A DNA stretch of 64,000 nucleotides, taken from the NCBI GenBank assembly GCA_029863625.1, contig JAOTUY010000006.1:17232-81231 (forward strand), written 5' to 3'. Within the stretch, counting starts at the first letter, position 1, and each line of letters starts with the position of its first letter. Below the pieces are notes generated by a model. The model was not told where the DNA came from, ran no database searches, and worked only from the letters and a program-made list of their open reading frames with translations. This stretch comes from Acidimicrobiia bacterium (GTDB taxonomy: Bacteria > Actinomycetota > Acidimicrobiia > Spongiisociales > UBA4744). A program made the position numbers and the translations under genes. Shown piece after piece: positions 34,015-43,339 of the stretch.

Positions 34015-35384
34015 ATCAGCGTCATGACGCGGTCCGGCCGGAGCAGGAAGGGCGGCAGGTAGGCGGGGATGTTCGAGAAGGGAAGCACTTCGGGGTGGAG
34101 GGTGATACCCAGCGAGTCCGCCATGAACCGCCGGCGCGCCTGAATCCTCGCCCAGGCCTCCGGGTACTCGACGGCCAGTCCATCCCGCAGCGCTTCGTCG
34201 GCGAGCGCCACACCGTCCTCGATGTTGGTCGTGAAGTACTCCGTTCCGGTGGCGGGGATGATGTCGACCTGGAACGCCATGCCCGAACGGAGGTCGATGT
34301 CCGATCCGGGCACAATGGGTGAGTTCACCCACTCGTCGAGGTGGATCTGGTGGCCGGGATTCAGGAAGATCCCGAAGAATGGATCACCCAGGCGGCGGTC
34401 GATGATCTCTTGCAGGCCGCCTCCTGTCTGGCCGATCCGCAGCGCTCCGTACCATTCGGCGACGGCCTCGAAGTAGGGGCCGACCAGCTGCTCAACGTAA
34501 TCTGCGATCCCCGGTGGAAGCTCTTCGGCATCTTCGACGACGAAACCCGCCCGGCAGTTCAAGGCTCCCCAGATTCCGAAGGCGACGGTGAACCGGTCGC
34601 CTCGCTGGATGGGTCGATCGCCGGGACTGAGCAACCCAAACGCGGCGCGTTCCCCGGCGGTCAGCATCAAGTGGCAGGAGAGCGGCATTCCGTTCCACTC
34701 GAGCAATCCCACCGCCTGGCGTTCGGTCAGTCCGGGTCGAAGACCGAACAGCAACTGCCGCACCCCTTGAGAGGTCTGGCAGGCCGCCCACTCGAAAAAG
34801 GCGAGTTGTTCGATCTCGTTGATCACCCGCAACCCGTCGGCGGCATTGATGAGGAGATCGGTGGCGTTCTCCACGCTTCCGCTGTCGCCCGTGATGCGGC
34901 GCAGCTCGTCGATCAGGTAGGACGGGGCGTCCATCATCTCCGGGGTGGCGTACGACTTCCATCCGACGACCCCGATGCGGCTGCCGTTCTGCACGCCCTC
35001 GTCGGTGAGGATCGCCTGCAGCGATCGGGAACGATGGCGGGGCTGGCTCGGCAGGCTGAGATCCTGGAACAGCTCCACTCGCATGGTCAGCGGTGAAGAT
35101 TGGGCCGTCCCGACGCATTCGTTGCCGACCAGGACGGCCGGGTCGCCGGCCGGGCCGACCACCAGGAGGGCTTCCTCAAAGCGCGGGTCGAAGCCGCTCA
35201 GGTAGGCCAGATTGGCGCTGTGCTCCCGGTCGGCGTAGACGACGAGCCGGTCGTAGCCTTGCTCATGCATGCGGGCGCGCAGCCGTTCGAGCCGTGCTGC
35301 ATAGACCTCAACCGGGATCTCCGGCATTGTCTCCGGCATGCCGAACTCGGGCAGATGCATCTTGGCGAGTCGCGCCTTCGCCAT
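33975..35384 (-). CDS. M24 metallopeptidase-like protein, metal ligands partly lost
   Basis: A 469-residue protein with a creatinase-type N-terminal domain (LVVYADREHSANLAYLSGF) and a pita-bread C-terminal domain (Xaa-Pro peptidase/creatinase family). Of the five usual metal ligands, the His in NPGHQIHLDEW and the last Glu in NIEDGVAL are kept. The paired Asp positions read FTVAFGIWG and LNCRAGFV, and the first Glu position is Asp (MAFQVDIIP). This suggests a metal-free or non-peptidase role, as in creatinase-like members. ATG 35384 was chosen with AAAGG upstream. It follows the CRTAC1 gene by 12 bp, and its 3' end overlaps the DUF3179 gene by 40 bp tail to tail. Confidence 0.75.
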   Translation of the reverse strand: MAKARLAKMHLPEFGMPETMPEIPVEVYAARLERLRARMHEQGYDRLVVYADREHSANLAYLSGFDPRFEEALLVVGPAGDPAVLVGNECVGTAQSSPLTMRVELFQDLSLPSQPRHRSRSLQAILTDEGVQNGSRIGVVGWKSYATPEMMDAPSYLIDELRRITGDSGSVENATDLLINAADGLRVINEIEQLAFFEWAACQTSQGVRQLLFGLRPGLTERQAVGLLEWNGMPLSCHLMLTAGERAAFGLLSPGDRPIQRGDRFTVAFGIWGALNCRAGFVVEDAEELPPGIADYVEQLVGPYFEAVAEWYGALRIGQTGGGLQEIIDRRLGDPFFGIFLNPGHQIHLDEWVNSPIVPGSDIDLRSGMAFQVDIIPATGTEYFTTNIEDGVALADEALRDGLAVEYPEAWARIQARRRFMADSLGITLHPEVLPFSNIPAYLPPFLLRPDRVMTLIQGQVLPSGKKVT

Positions 35385-35396
35385 CCTCACGCCTTT

Positions 35397-37085
35397 CTAT
35401 TCCGGGGGCGGCTCCCAGGGCCGCGCCTCCGACCCGGCCCTTTCGATGGTCCAGAACTGATCGGCTTTGACCTTGATCCATGGCCCGACTTCGCCGTCCG
35501 GCCATTGGACGCGAATCTCAGCACGATCGGCCTTCCCTAGTCCGAAGTGAATCCATCCGAGCTGGCCGCCGGCATGACCACCACCAACGGTCACCTCCCG
35601 TTCGATGGTGTAGTCGCCGATCTTCACTTCGATCCAGGACCCGATGGCGTTGCGGTTCGGACCGGCTTGTTCGAGCTGGATGCCGATCCAGGCGCCCATG
35701 GGCACCGGCCCGGAGGCGTCTCCCCACCCGACGCTCCGCCAGAGCTTGATGTTCTCGCTTCGGTTGACCTCGACCAGATCCAACATTCCGTCCAGATTGA
35801 AGTCGGCCAGGGCGGCGCCGCGAGTTCGACCGAAGCTGAGGATGCCGGCAGTTTGGGCACTCTCTGTGAAGGTTCCGTCGGGTTGACCCAGGAAGAGGTT
35901 GTTGGGGTCCTCGGCGGCGTACTCGGGCATCGCGTCGACGTTACCCTTGGAGATGAAGAGGTCGATGAACCCGTCGTTGTTGACGTCCTGAAACTCGGGA
36001 TGCCAGGCCGTTGAGGGATAAATCTGGTCGCCGGTGAACGGGCGATGGGCGGTGACGCCCCGGCGGATGGCTATGTCGGTGTAGCTGGGCTGCGCAGATC
36101 CTTCGGTCAGGCTCTGCAGCTTGTTGTCGCCTTGGCTGGTGATGAAGACCTCGGGTAGTCCGTCGCCCGTCAGGTCGAAGCTGGCGATGCCCATTCCCCA
36201 GATCTGCATCTTCTTCCAACCTTCAGCGCGGGTATAGAGGCGGGGCGCCTCACCTTCTGCGATGCGCCACAGCTGTTCTTCACCGTCGCGGTAATAGTGC
36301 TTGTCGTTGGCGACTCGTAGGCCCCTGCGCCCCGATCTGTCCCAATCGCTGAAGAGGATCGACAACGTGCACCAGCCGGGGCTGAGCCCAATCGGTTCGG
36401 CATAGCTCGTGCCTTCCGGTCTCATGAGCAGGTTGTCCGAGCACGTACCGGTCTGTCCGTTGTCTTGATCGAGGGCGACGTAATTGCCGAAGGCCAGCGT
36501 GGGACGGGTTGCCGGGCCCTCCCAGGTCGCACTGAAAGCGGCCGTCCAATCGTTCCCTCCGTCGATGCCCCACGCCTCGTTTGCACGCTCGAACTTGCAG
36601 TCACCCAGACCGCGTAGAACCACGTTCTCCCCGAGCCGCAGCACCACCAGGTCCGAATTGTTGTCGCCGTCGATATCGAGCGGATAGGCGCCCGTGACGT
36701 CGATGAGGTCGGTGACAGGGCTGGGTGCGGCAGCAAACTGCAGGTCTCCTCCGATGGGGCTCTCATTGCGATAGAGGGCAGAAGCTCCACTCCCTCCAGC
36801 CAGAAAGAGGTCGGGTTTCCGGTCCGCGTTGCAGTCGAAGACGGCCACGCCGCCACCGACGAAGAACGTCCACGCACCGTCGTAGCTGTGATCGATCCCG
36901 GCCGCGACCGCCTGTTCAACAAAGTGTGGAGGGTCCATCGCCACATCGGGAGTTTTGGTCCCCAACGGCGCGAAGCCAAACAACACGGCGGTGGTCACCG
37001 CGGCGGATGCGAGTACCGCGCCGATGATGAGCCATACAGCCCTTGCCCAACCGTCGTCCCGTTCAAGCATCGCCACGCGAGCCAT
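35397..37085 (-). CDS. FG-GAP repeat / CRTAC1 family protein
   Basis: A 562-residue exported protein anchored by one N-terminal helix (AVWLIIGAVLASAAVTTAVLF). It has repeated FG-GAP/VCBS-type calcium loops: VFDCNADRKPDLFLAG, DIDGDNNSDLVVL, DLTGDGLPEVFI, DVNNDGFIDLFIS and DFNLDGMLDLVEV. A C-terminal ASPIC/UnbV domain follows (AGPNRNAIGSWIEVKIGDYT, GGGHAGGQLGWIHFGLG, IRVQWPDGEV). Such beta-propellers bind ligands or carry surface enzymes. The start overlaps the end of the haloperoxidase gene (23 bp), so the two are coupled, and the M24-like gene follows 12 bp later, making a three-gene operon. Confidence 0.87.
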   Translation of the reverse strand: MARVAMLERDDGWARAVWLIIGAVLASAAVTTAVLFGFAPLGTKTPDVAMDPPHFVEQAVAAGIDHSYDGAWTFFVGGGVAVFDCNADRKPDLFLAGGSGASALYRNESPIGGDLQFAAAPSPVTDLIDVTGAYPLDIDGDNNSDLVVLRLGENVVLRGLGDCKFERANEAWGIDGGNDWTAAFSATWEGPATRPTLAFGNYVALDQDNGQTGTCSDNLLMRPEGTSYAEPIGLSPGWCTLSILFSDWDRSGRRGLRVANDKHYYRDGEEQLWRIAEGEAPRLYTRAEGWKKMQIWGMGIASFDLTGDGLPEVFITSQGDNKLQSLTEGSAQPSYTDIAIRRGVTAHRPFTGDQIYPSTAWHPEFQDVNNDGFIDLFISKGNVDAMPEYAAEDPNNLFLGQPDGTFTESAQTAGILSFGRTRGAALADFNLDGMLDLVEVNRSENIKLWRSVGWGDASGPVPMGAWIGIQLEQAGPNRNAIGSWIEVKIGDYTIEREVTVGGGHAGGQLGWIHFGLGKADRAEIRVQWPDGEVGPWIKVKADQFWTIERAGSEARPWEPPPE

Positions 37086-38940
37086 AGTATTGCTGGGCCC
37101 GCGCCCAGGCGGCCCGGCCTATCTCGGCGCCCATCACCCGTCCGGCGAAGTCGTCGGCTCTAACGTGGATGCCCCCGTAGAGACGCGAGACGCCGGCCTG
37201 GTCAGAAGCGTCGGCGTAGGTAGCCCACTGGAGAGTGACGTCGGTTTCTGGTCCTGCCTCGAACTCGAGCGAACCGGCCGGGATCGTCCATTCGCCCAGA
37301 CCCCCGGGGAAGAACTCGCTTCCGGTGAAGGCGGCCATTACCTCGGCCGAAGCCCGGCTGAACGTACTGTGCCCGGATACATAGCCGGCGAACGAGGGCG
37401 TCACGAAGGTGGGTGCCTGGTAGGGGACCCAGTCAGCCGCCAGGATCCAGGCGACCCCTCCCGTCTCCGATTCCCGGTCCGGCGGATTTCCGGCGTAGGC
37501 GCGTATCGCGATCTCCCCTTCGTGTCCGGCCAGGGCAGCGTGGCGCCGACCGGCCGTCGTCGTGGCTTCGGTGATGACCTCGACGAGATCGGGGACCAGG
37601 GGGAGCCCGTCGGGATCGTACGATGGGCCACCCGGTTCACTCGACTGGCCCAGCCCACCCAGGTAACGGATCATCGAGATCGGCCTCACGTAGTCGTAGT
37701 AACCCTTGGTTCCCCATGCAGCCACCGCAGCGTCGTGGTTGGCACCGTTGAGCGCCAGGTAGAGCTTCACATCCCATTCGAGCCGGTCGACCGCCGGACC
37801 GGTTCCACCGATCTTCAGATTGGGGGAGAGCTCGTCGGAAACCGCGTTAGCGAGGGTGTTCCAGTGCCCCGGGGGAGTCTCCGAGTGTGGGCCGTCTGCC
37901 CAGAATTCCGCGACGGCCCGGTTGAAGTCTGCTCGGTTGACGACCACCGGTTCGTACGGGCTACCGGTGACCGGATTGACCGGGTGACCTGAGCCGTCGG
38001 TGGTGCCGAGCGGATTGGCCCCGATCGCTCGCGGCGAGATGTCGATCAAGACACCGGCCGCCGGGTCGAGCAGACTGCTGTATCGGATCACCTCCACTGC
38101 GCCTTCTTTGTACGCCTGTTCGGTGGCCGGATCTCCCAGATAAGGTGGGTCGCCCGGGTCGATTGGCATCCCAAGCGGACCCGCCTCGGGCAGAGCGAAG
38201 CCCTTCACGAAGCCCCAGTGGGGGTCGACGAATTCCTGAACGGCGTTCTCGACCGGGATCCCGTTCTGGGAGATCATCTCCTCGATTCGCAGCGGCTGCC
38301 AGCGATTGGGATCGATGAGGGTGGTCCCTGATTGATCCACGACCAGGGGAGGGTTGACCGGTTGGTAGTCGGGGTCGATGTACCCCTCGGCTTCATTCGA
38401 CCCGTCTCCCAGACCGGCGTCGAGCACCACCCGGGCGATCCGGTTTCCGAGCGCCGCCGGAGAATCCCCTTCAGTGGTTGTCACGTCGATTGGGTAGCAG
38501 AGCGCCTCCATCAATGCATCGAACTCGGGGATTGTCTCCACCGCGCCGACCGAGTCGAGATAGCGGGCCTCGAGAATCCGGAAAGCTGCGTAGCTGATCG
38601 CCTCGTCGCGAGCCGCGCTCACATTCCGATCCGACTGCTCCTCGTCGACGAAGATCCCCTCAGCCTCCGGCTCGAAAGCAGCCCAGGCATCCCACATGGC
38701 GGCCGACGCATGGAACAAGTTGCGGGCGTGGACGGTAGGCGCCGGGACGTCCCGACGAATCGCGTCGAGCAGGGCTTCGTTCCAGCGCCGGGCCACCGTC
38801 CATTCAGGATGGTCGACCATTGGAGGGCATGCTGGGTCACGAGACCAAAGACCGGCCACCGTGAGTCCACCCAGGGCGACGGCGGCCGCGACGAATACCA
38901 CCAACAGTGCCATGAAGCGTTTCAATCGGCTGGACACCAT
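37063..38940 (-). CDS. Vanadium-dependent haloperoxidase (PAP2 superfamily)
   Basis: A 625-residue exported enzyme with an N-terminal signal anchor (FMALLVVFVAAAVALGGLTVA). The vanadate-binding motifs are complete and in order: KGYYDYVRP (K-x6-R-P), PSFAGYVSGHSTFS (S-G-H, where the His is the acid-base) and SRLYGGIHVRADDFAG (S-R-x5-H, where His binds vanadium). These enzymes oxidise halide with hydrogen peroxide, or act as acid phosphatases when phosphate occupies the site. The long N-terminal half (WNEALLDAIRRDVPAPTVHARNL) is typical of the bacterial vanadium haloperoxidase group. It is first gene of an operon with the FG-GAP protein. Halide preference cannot be read from sequence. Confidence 0.9.
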   Translation of the reverse strand: MVSSRLKRFMALLVVFVAAAVALGGLTVAGLWSRDPACPPMVDHPEWTVARRWNEALLDAIRRDVPAPTVHARNLFHASAAMWDAWAAFEPEAEGIFVDEEQSDRNVSAARDEAISYAAFRILEARYLDSVGAVETIPEFDALMEALCYPIDVTTTEGDSPAALGNRIARVVLDAGLGDGSNEAEGYIDPDYQPVNPPLVVDQSGTTLIDPNRWQPLRIEEMISQNGIPVENAVQEFVDPHWGFVKGFALPEAGPLGMPIDPGDPPYLGDPATEQAYKEGAVEVIRYSSLLDPAAGVLIDISPRAIGANPLGTTDGSGHPVNPVTGSPYEPVVVNRADFNRAVAEFWADGPHSETPPGHWNTLANAVSDELSPNLKIGGTGPAVDRLEWDVKLYLALNGANHDAAVAAWGTKGYYDYVRPISMIRYLGGLGQSSEPGGPSYDPDGLPLVPDLVEVITEATTTAGRRHAALAGHEGEIAIRAYAGNPPDRESETGGVAWILAADWVPYQAPTFVTPSFAGYVSGHSTFSRASAEVMAAFTGSEFFPGGLGEWTIPAGSLEFEAGPETDVTLQWATYADASDQAGVSRLYGGIHVRADDFAGRVMGAEIGRAAWARAQQYYGSRGDA

Positions 38941-39079
38941 CGGTTGGTTCCTTCAAAGTTGCCCGGGCGAAGTCCACGACATCGACTGTTCGCTTGCCCA
39001 AAAAGTTCGGGAGACCTTCATCGCCGGCTGAGAACCCGGATCGTAGCACCAGGGTCGCGCAAGAAAACCCGCGATGGGG

Positions 39080-39108
39080 TTGCTAATCGACGAGGTGGTT
39101 CATAAAGT
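39080..39108 (+). promoter_or_regulatory. Promoter of xylF
   Basis: TTGCTA (39080-39085) and TAAAGT (39103-39108) are separated by 17 bp, giving a leader of about 50 nt before the xylF ATG, which has GGAGG upstream. No clear XylR-type palindrome was identified in the 38941-39163 gap. Confidence 0.5.
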
Positions 39109-39163
39109 ACGTGCCTCGCCGCATGTCTGTGCGCGCGATGGAACCCCACGGAGGAATCACAGA

Positions 39164-40261
39164 ATGAAACTACGTACCAGACTGCTCGCAGTTTTGGCCG
39201 TATTGGCGTTGGTCGCCGCGGCCTGCAGCAGCACTAGCGACGAGACAACCACAACGGCTGGTGACACCGGCACTACGGCAGGATCGGCCGACGAACTGAC
39301 CGTCGGCGTTTCCTGGAACAACTACAACGAAGAGCGTTGGGCCAAGTCCGACGAGCCCGCCATCAAGGCAGCTCTCGACGCGGCCGGCGTGAAGTACATC
39401 TCGACCGACGCCGGTTCGTCGACCGAGCAGCAGATCGCCGATGTTGAGAACCTGATCACCCAGGGTGCGGACGCGCTCATTATCCTGGCGCAGGACGGAA
39501 CGGCAATTCTGCCGGCCGTGCAGAGCGCTCTCGACCAGGGTATTCCTGTCATTGCCTACGACCGCCTCATTGAGGATCCGGGTGCTCTGTACATCACCTT
39601 CGACAACGTTGAGGTCGGCCGGATGCAGGCCCGCGTGATCTTCGACCTGGTACCCGAAGGCAATTACGTCTTCATCAAGGGCAACCAGGCCGATGCCAAC
39701 GCCGACTTCCTCCGGGGCGGCCAGCAGGAAGTCCTGCAGGCGGCCATCGACTCCGGTGCCATCGTCAACGTGGGTGAGTCCTACACCGACAACTGGGATC
39801 CGGCAGTAGCCCAGACCAACATGGAGCAGTTCCTGACCCAGAACAACAACGAGGTTGACGCGGTCGTCGCCTCCAACGACGGCATGGCCGGCGGCGTGGT
39901 TGCCGCTTTGGCAGCCCAGGGTCTCGACGGAATCGTGCCGGTATCCGGCCAGGATGGTGACGGAGCCGCCCTCAACCGGGTGGCGCTCGGCACCCAGTCC
40001 GTGTCGGTTTGGAAAGACGCCCGTGAACTCGGCAAAGCTGCCGGCGAAGCGGCAGTAGCGCTTGCCCAGGGCACTGCCCTCGGCAGCGTCTCGGGCGTGG
40101 TCACCTTCGACTCGCCTGGTGGCAACGCCATGACGTCGATTCTCTTGGCCCCCATTCCGATCACCCAGGACAACCTGAACGTCGTGCTCGACGCTGGTTG
40201 GATCGACGCCGAAACCCTGTGTCAGAACGTCACAGCCGGTTCGGTGGCGGTCTGCCCGTAA
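39164..40261 (+). CDS. xylF: Sugar ABC transporter substrate-binding lipoprotein, XylF-like
   Basis: A 365-residue periplasmic-binding-protein (class I, RbsB/XylF type). The signal sequence ends with the lipobox LVAAACS and a Ser/Thr-rich linker (DETTTTAGDTGTTAG). The mature part has VGVSWNNYNEERWAKSDEP, the XylF-style start with W-x-x-E-R-W that contacts the pyranose, DALIILAQDGTAI, IPVIAYDRLI, and ASNDGMAGGVVAAL. With xylH, xylG and xylA nearby, xylose uptake is the likely role. ATG 39164 has GGAGG 9 nt upstream. An 11-bp hairpin after the stop probably lowers transcription into xylH, as is common for binding-protein genes. Confidence 0.88.
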   Translation: MKLRTRLLAVLAVLALVAAACSSTSDETTTTAGDTGTTAGSADELTVGVSWNNYNEERWAKSDEPAIKAALDAAGVKYISTDAGSSTEQQIADVENLITQGADALIILAQDGTAILPAVQSALDQGIPVIAYDRLIEDPGALYITFDNVEVGRMQARVIFDLVPEGNYVFIKGNQADANADFLRGGQQEVLQAAIDSGAIVNVGESYTDNWDPAVAQTNMEQFLTQNNNEVDAVVASNDGMAGGVVAALAAQGLDGIVPVSGQDGDGAALNRVALGTQSVSVWKDARELGKAAGEAAVALAQGTALGSVSGVVTFDSPGGNAMTSILLAPIPITQDNLNVVLDAGWIDAETLCQNVTAGSVAVCP

Positions 40262-40291
40262 GCCCGTCGAACAAATCGATTGACGAACACC

Positions 40292-40318
40292 GCGCCCCCG
40301 GGTTCCCCCCGGGGGCGC
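40292..40318 (+). terminator. Strong hairpin between xylF and xylH
   Basis: GCGCCCCCGGG (40292-40302) and CCCGGGGGCGC (40308-40318) form a perfect 11-bp stem with a 5-nt loop. No T-run follows. It probably acts as a partial terminator or 3' stabiliser, keeping binding-protein mRNA above permease mRNA. Confidence 0.65.
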
Positions 40319-40354
40319 AGTCGCGCTACTCTCCCGTCCTGAGGTTTGCCAGAT

Positions 40355-41665
40355 TTGACCGATACCACCACCAAGGCACCCGAACGGGTCGAGGAGCAGG
40401 GGAAGCGCTCGCTGGGCGCCCTGCTCCGCGCCACGGAGATCGACACCCGCCTGCTGGGCATGGTGGTGGCCTTGCTGGTCATCTGGGTAGGGTTTCACGT
40501 GCTGTCCGGCGGCACCTTCCTAACGGCTCGCAACCTGTGGAACCTGTCGGTCCAGACTTCCGCAGTGGCGATCATGGCCACCGGGATGGTGCTGGTCATC
40601 GTGTCTCGCAACATCGATCTCTCGGTCGGTTCGATGCTGGCGGTGGTCGGCATGACGATGGCCTTGCTGCAAGCCGAGATTCTTCCCGACCTCCTGGGTT
40701 TCGACCATTGGGCGATCTGGGTAATCTCTCTGGCGGTCGGCCTGGTCCTGGGGGCGCTGATCGGCGGGTTTCAGGGATTCATCGTCGCCTACGTTGGCGT
40801 GCCGTCTTTCATCGTCACTCTGGGCGGCTTGCTGGTGTGGCGGGGGGTGGCCTGGGCTATGGCGAGCGGGCGCACGATCGCGCCGATGGACGCCACCTTT
40901 CAGCTCCTCGGGGGCGGTTCGCGCGGTTCGATCGGGGAGACCTGGAGCTGGATCGTCGGGGGCGTTGCCGTTGTGGCGATCGTGGTTTTGCTTACCAATC
41001 GTCGCCGGCAACGGAACAAGTACGGTTTCCGGCTCCGTCCTATGTGGGCGGAGGTCGGCCTCGGGGCGGTCGCTTGTTTGGCCGTGTTGGGAGCGGTGTG
41101 GGTCATCAACAGCTACCCCATGCCGGCCCGACTGGCCCAGCAGTATGCGGAAGAACGGGGGATTGTCTGGCCGGAAGGCGGGTTGATCATCCCGCTCGGC
41201 ATCGCCGTCCCGGTCATGCTCGGCCTCGTCGTAGCACTGGTCATGACGTTCATCGCCACTCGCCGGAGCTTCGGTCGGTACGTCTTCGCCATCGGCGGCA
41301 ACCCGGAGGCAGCCGAACTGGGCGGCATTAAGACACGGTGGACCGTTGTGAAGACCTTCGCGTTGATGGGCGTTCTGGTTGCCCTCGCTGCGGCAGTGCA
41401 GACGGCCCGGCTCAACGCGGCGGTCAGCGGCCTCGGACAATTGAGCGAACTCTATGTGATCGCCGCCGCCGTGATCGGCGGGACTTCTCTCGCTGGTGGG
41501 GTCGGGACCATCGCCGGAGCGGTACTCGGTGCCCTGGTGATGCAGTCGCTGCAATCCGGCATGGTCTTGATGGGGATCGATGCGCCCCTCCAGGACATTG
41601 TGGTCGGTGTCGTGCTCGTGGTAGCGGTGGCCATCGATTCGTTTTATCGACGGAGGTCAACATAA
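40355..41665 (+). CDS. xylH: Sugar ABC transporter permease, XylH-like
   Basis: A 436-residue permease of the ribose/xylose family (BPD_transp_2). It has about ten to twelve helices, including [31 protein letters not shown] (the conserved G-x-x-x-V-x-x-x-x-x-I-D-L-S-V-G element), [22 protein letters not shown], and [21 protein letters not shown] near the C-terminus. A middle cytoplasmic insert around residues 190-260, absent from RbsC, is typical of XylH. TTG 40355 is preferred: GAGG lies 10 nt before it, whereas an in-frame TTG at 40346 is too close to the ribosome site. xylG follows after 2 bp. Confidence 0.87.
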   Translation: MTDTTTKAPERVEEQGKRSLGALLRATEIDTRLLGMVVALLVIWVGFHVLSGGTFLTARNLWNLSVQTSAVAIMATGMVLVIVSRNIDLSVGSMLAVVGMTMALLQAEILPDLLGFDHWAIWVISLAVGLVLGALIGGFQGFIVAYVGVPSFIVTLGGLLVWRGVAWAMASGRTIAPMDATFQLLGGGSRGSIGETWSWIVGGVAVVAIVVLLTNRRRQRNKYGFRLRPMWAEVGLGAVACLAVLGAVWVINSYPMPARLAQQYAEERGIVWPEGGLIIPLGIAVPVMLGLVVALVMTFIATRRSFGRYVFAIGGNPEAAELGGIKTRWTVVKTFALMGVLVALAAAVQTARLNAAVSGLGQLSELYVIAAAVIGGTSLAGGVGTIAGAVLGALVMQSLQSGMVLMGIDAPLQDIVVGVVLVVAVAIDSFYRRRST

Positions 41666-41667
41666 CC

Positions 41668-42459
41668 ATGGCGCAGGTTGTGGAAGAGCGGACTCCCCTG
41701 GTGGAGATGAGGAACATGAGGGTTGCCTTCGGCGGCGTGCATGCCGTCGAAGGCGTCACGGTCGACCTTTTCCCCGGGGAGGTGGTAGCCCTGGTAGGCG
41801 GCAACGGCGCCGGGAAGACGACCCTCATCAAAACCCTGTCCGGCGCTCATCCGGCCGATTCCGGGGAGATCCGGATTGAAGGCAAACCGGTGACGATTGC
41901 GAACCCGAGGGATGCCAAGGTCTACGGGATTGAGACGATCTACCAAACGCTCGCCCTGGCCGACAACGTCGATGCGACTGCCAACATGTTCTTGGGGCGC
42001 GAATTGAAGACACGCTGGGGGTCCCTCGACGAAGCGGCCATGGAGGATGCCACCCGCAAGATCATGGGGCGGCTCAATCCCAAGTTCCTGAACTTCAAGA
42101 CGGCCGTGAATTCGTTGTCGGGTGGTCAACGCCAATCCGTGGCTATTGCCCGGGCAGTTCACTTCAATGCCAGGATCCTGATCATGGACGAGCCGACCGC
42201 AGCCCTCGGCCCCGCCGAGACTGCCCAAGTGGCCGAGCTGATCAAGCAGCTCAAGGCCGAGGGCATCGGGATCTTTCTGATCAGCCACGACATCCACGAC
42301 GTGTTCGACCTGGCAGACCGGATCAGCGTGATGCTGCAAGGCAAGCTGGTGGGAACGGTCAACAAGACCGACGTGACCATGGACGAGGTTCTGGGCATGA
42401 TCATCATCGGCAAGCTGCCGCACGAGGTTTCTCAGACGGAGCTCGAGAAGCTCCACTAG
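41668..42459 (+). CDS. xylG: Sugar ABC transporter ATP-binding protein (single domain)
   Basis: A 263-residue ABC ATPase with Walker [12 protein letters not shown]-loop [12 protein letters not shown], signature [15 protein letters not shown], Walker [12 protein letters not shown] and switch SHDIHDV. Sugar ATPases XylG, RbsA and MglA normally contain two fused nucleotide-binding domains (about 500 residues); this one has a single domain and would act as a homodimer. GGAGG lies upstream of the ATG. Cotranscribed with xylH. The short form is known from actinobacterial CUT2 systems. A hairpin and a heptamer repeat follow the stop. Confidence 0.87.
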   Translation: MAQVVEERTPLVEMRNMRVAFGGVHAVEGVTVDLFPGEVVALVGGNGAGKTTLIKTLSGAHPADSGEIRIEGKPVTIANPRDAKVYGIETIYQTLALADNVDATANMFLGRELKTRWGSLDEAAMEDATRKIMGRLNPKFLNFKTAVNSLSGGQRQSVAIARAVHFNARILIMDEPTAALGPAETAQVAELIKQLKAEGIGIFLISHDIHDVFDLADRISVMLQGKLVGTVNKTDVTMDEVLGMIIIGKLPHEVSQTELEKLH

Positions 42460-42474
42460 TCCAGCTTTCAGCTT

Positions 42475-42497
42475 CGAGGCCCGGGCCCGGGGCTTCG
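42475..42497. terminator. Hairpin between convergent xylG and SDR genes
   Basis: CGAGGCCC (42475-42482) pairs with GGGCTTCG (42490-42497) through 8 bp (one G-U) around a 7-nt loop. It sits 15 bp after the xylG stop, between convergent genes, so it may serve both directions. No T-run. Confidence 0.45.
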
Positions 42498-42499
42498 GG

Positions 42500-42527
42500 T
42501 TACGAGTTACCAGCTACCAGTTACGGC
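42500..42527. repeat. Heptanucleotide tandem repeat, about four units
   Basis: Consecutive 7-mers TTACGAG, TTACCAG, CTACCAG and TTACGGC form a degenerate tandem array in the gap between xylG and the SDR gene. Its AT content is higher than the surroundings and it directly abuts the hairpin. Confidence 0.55.
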
Positions 42528-42590
42528 ATCAACGGACTGTTGGGCCGGTTCGGCTGTCCGCCCGGTCCACCGGATACTGAATACTGCTGG

Positions 42591-43316
42591 TCAGTCAGCC
42601 TCTTTGATGCTGCGCATCGACCAGAGCAGCGTCCGCATGGTGAGGGGCTGTTTGAGCACGGTGACCACCGCTTCGGCGACGTCTTCCGGGCGAAGCATGT
42701 CGGCGAGACCCGGCATGTCCGGGGTGCGTCCGGCCCCCATCGCGAACTCGGTGGCCGTGCCGCCCGGACAGACGGTGCTCACCCGGATGCCCTTCTCCCG
42801 GAGCTCGCGATCGAGGCCTCCTGCCAGCCCGACCTGGGCGTATTTGGTCGCCGCGTAGACGGCCTCATCGCCGGCGCCGCGCAAACCGGCCACCGAGGCA
42901 ACGATCACGACATCTCCGCCGCCCGCCTCGAGGAACCGCGGGACGGCTGCTCTGATCGGCCACACCGTCCCGGCCACGTTGGTGTCCATCATGGTTACCA
43001 GCTGTTCATCAGATAGATCCATGATCCCGCCGTAGGCGCCGATCCCGGCGTTGACGACCAGCGCGTCCAGCCTCCCGAAGCGGGCGAACGCCTCCTCAAC
43101 CAACCGTTTGGAGTCCTGGGGCTTGCGGACGTCCATCTCAATCACCGCCACCTTGGCCCCTAATTCGGCGGCGAGATCCTCGAGGCGCTCGAGGCGTCTG
43201 GCCCCCAGCACGACGGACGCGCCCTCCGCCACCAGCGCCCGGGCGGTTGCCTTCCCAATACCTGCGCTGGCTCCCGTGATCCCAACAGTCAGGCCGTTCA
43301 AGTCTCTCATCGGCAT
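42591..43316 (-). CDS. SDR family oxidoreductase
   Basis: A 241-residue short-chain dehydrogenase. GITGASAGIGKATARALV is the cofactor-binding T-G-x-x-x-G-I-G, GARRLERLEDL suggests NADP preference through the Arg after strand 2, LVVNAGIGAYG is the NAG motif, IVASVAGLRG supplies the catalytic Ser, and YAATKYAQ the Tyr-Lys pair. TVCPGGTATEF matches the C-P-G loop. It lies just downstream of xylA on the same strand (23-bp gap) and may reduce or oxidise a pentose or polyol, but the family is too broad to name a substrate. Confidence 0.87.
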   Translation of the reverse strand: MPMRDLNGLTVGITGASAGIGKATARALVAEGASVVLGARRLERLEDLAAELGAKVAVIEMDVRKPQDSKRLVEEAFARFGRLDALVVNAGIGAYGGIMDLSDEQLVTMMDTNVAGTVWPIRAAVPRFLEAGGGDVVIVASVAGLRGAGDEAVYAATKYAQVGLAGGLDRELREKGIRVSTVCPGGTATEFAMGAGRTPDMPGLADMLRPEDVAEAVVTVLKQPLTMRTLLWSMRSIKEAD

Positions 43317-43339
43317 TGCGCCTCCTCAGGTGGTATCGG

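Noticed and set aside
39170..40498. Open frame of 442 codons opposite xylF
   Set aside because: Shadow; it would also cross the xylF-xylH hairpin and the start of xylH.
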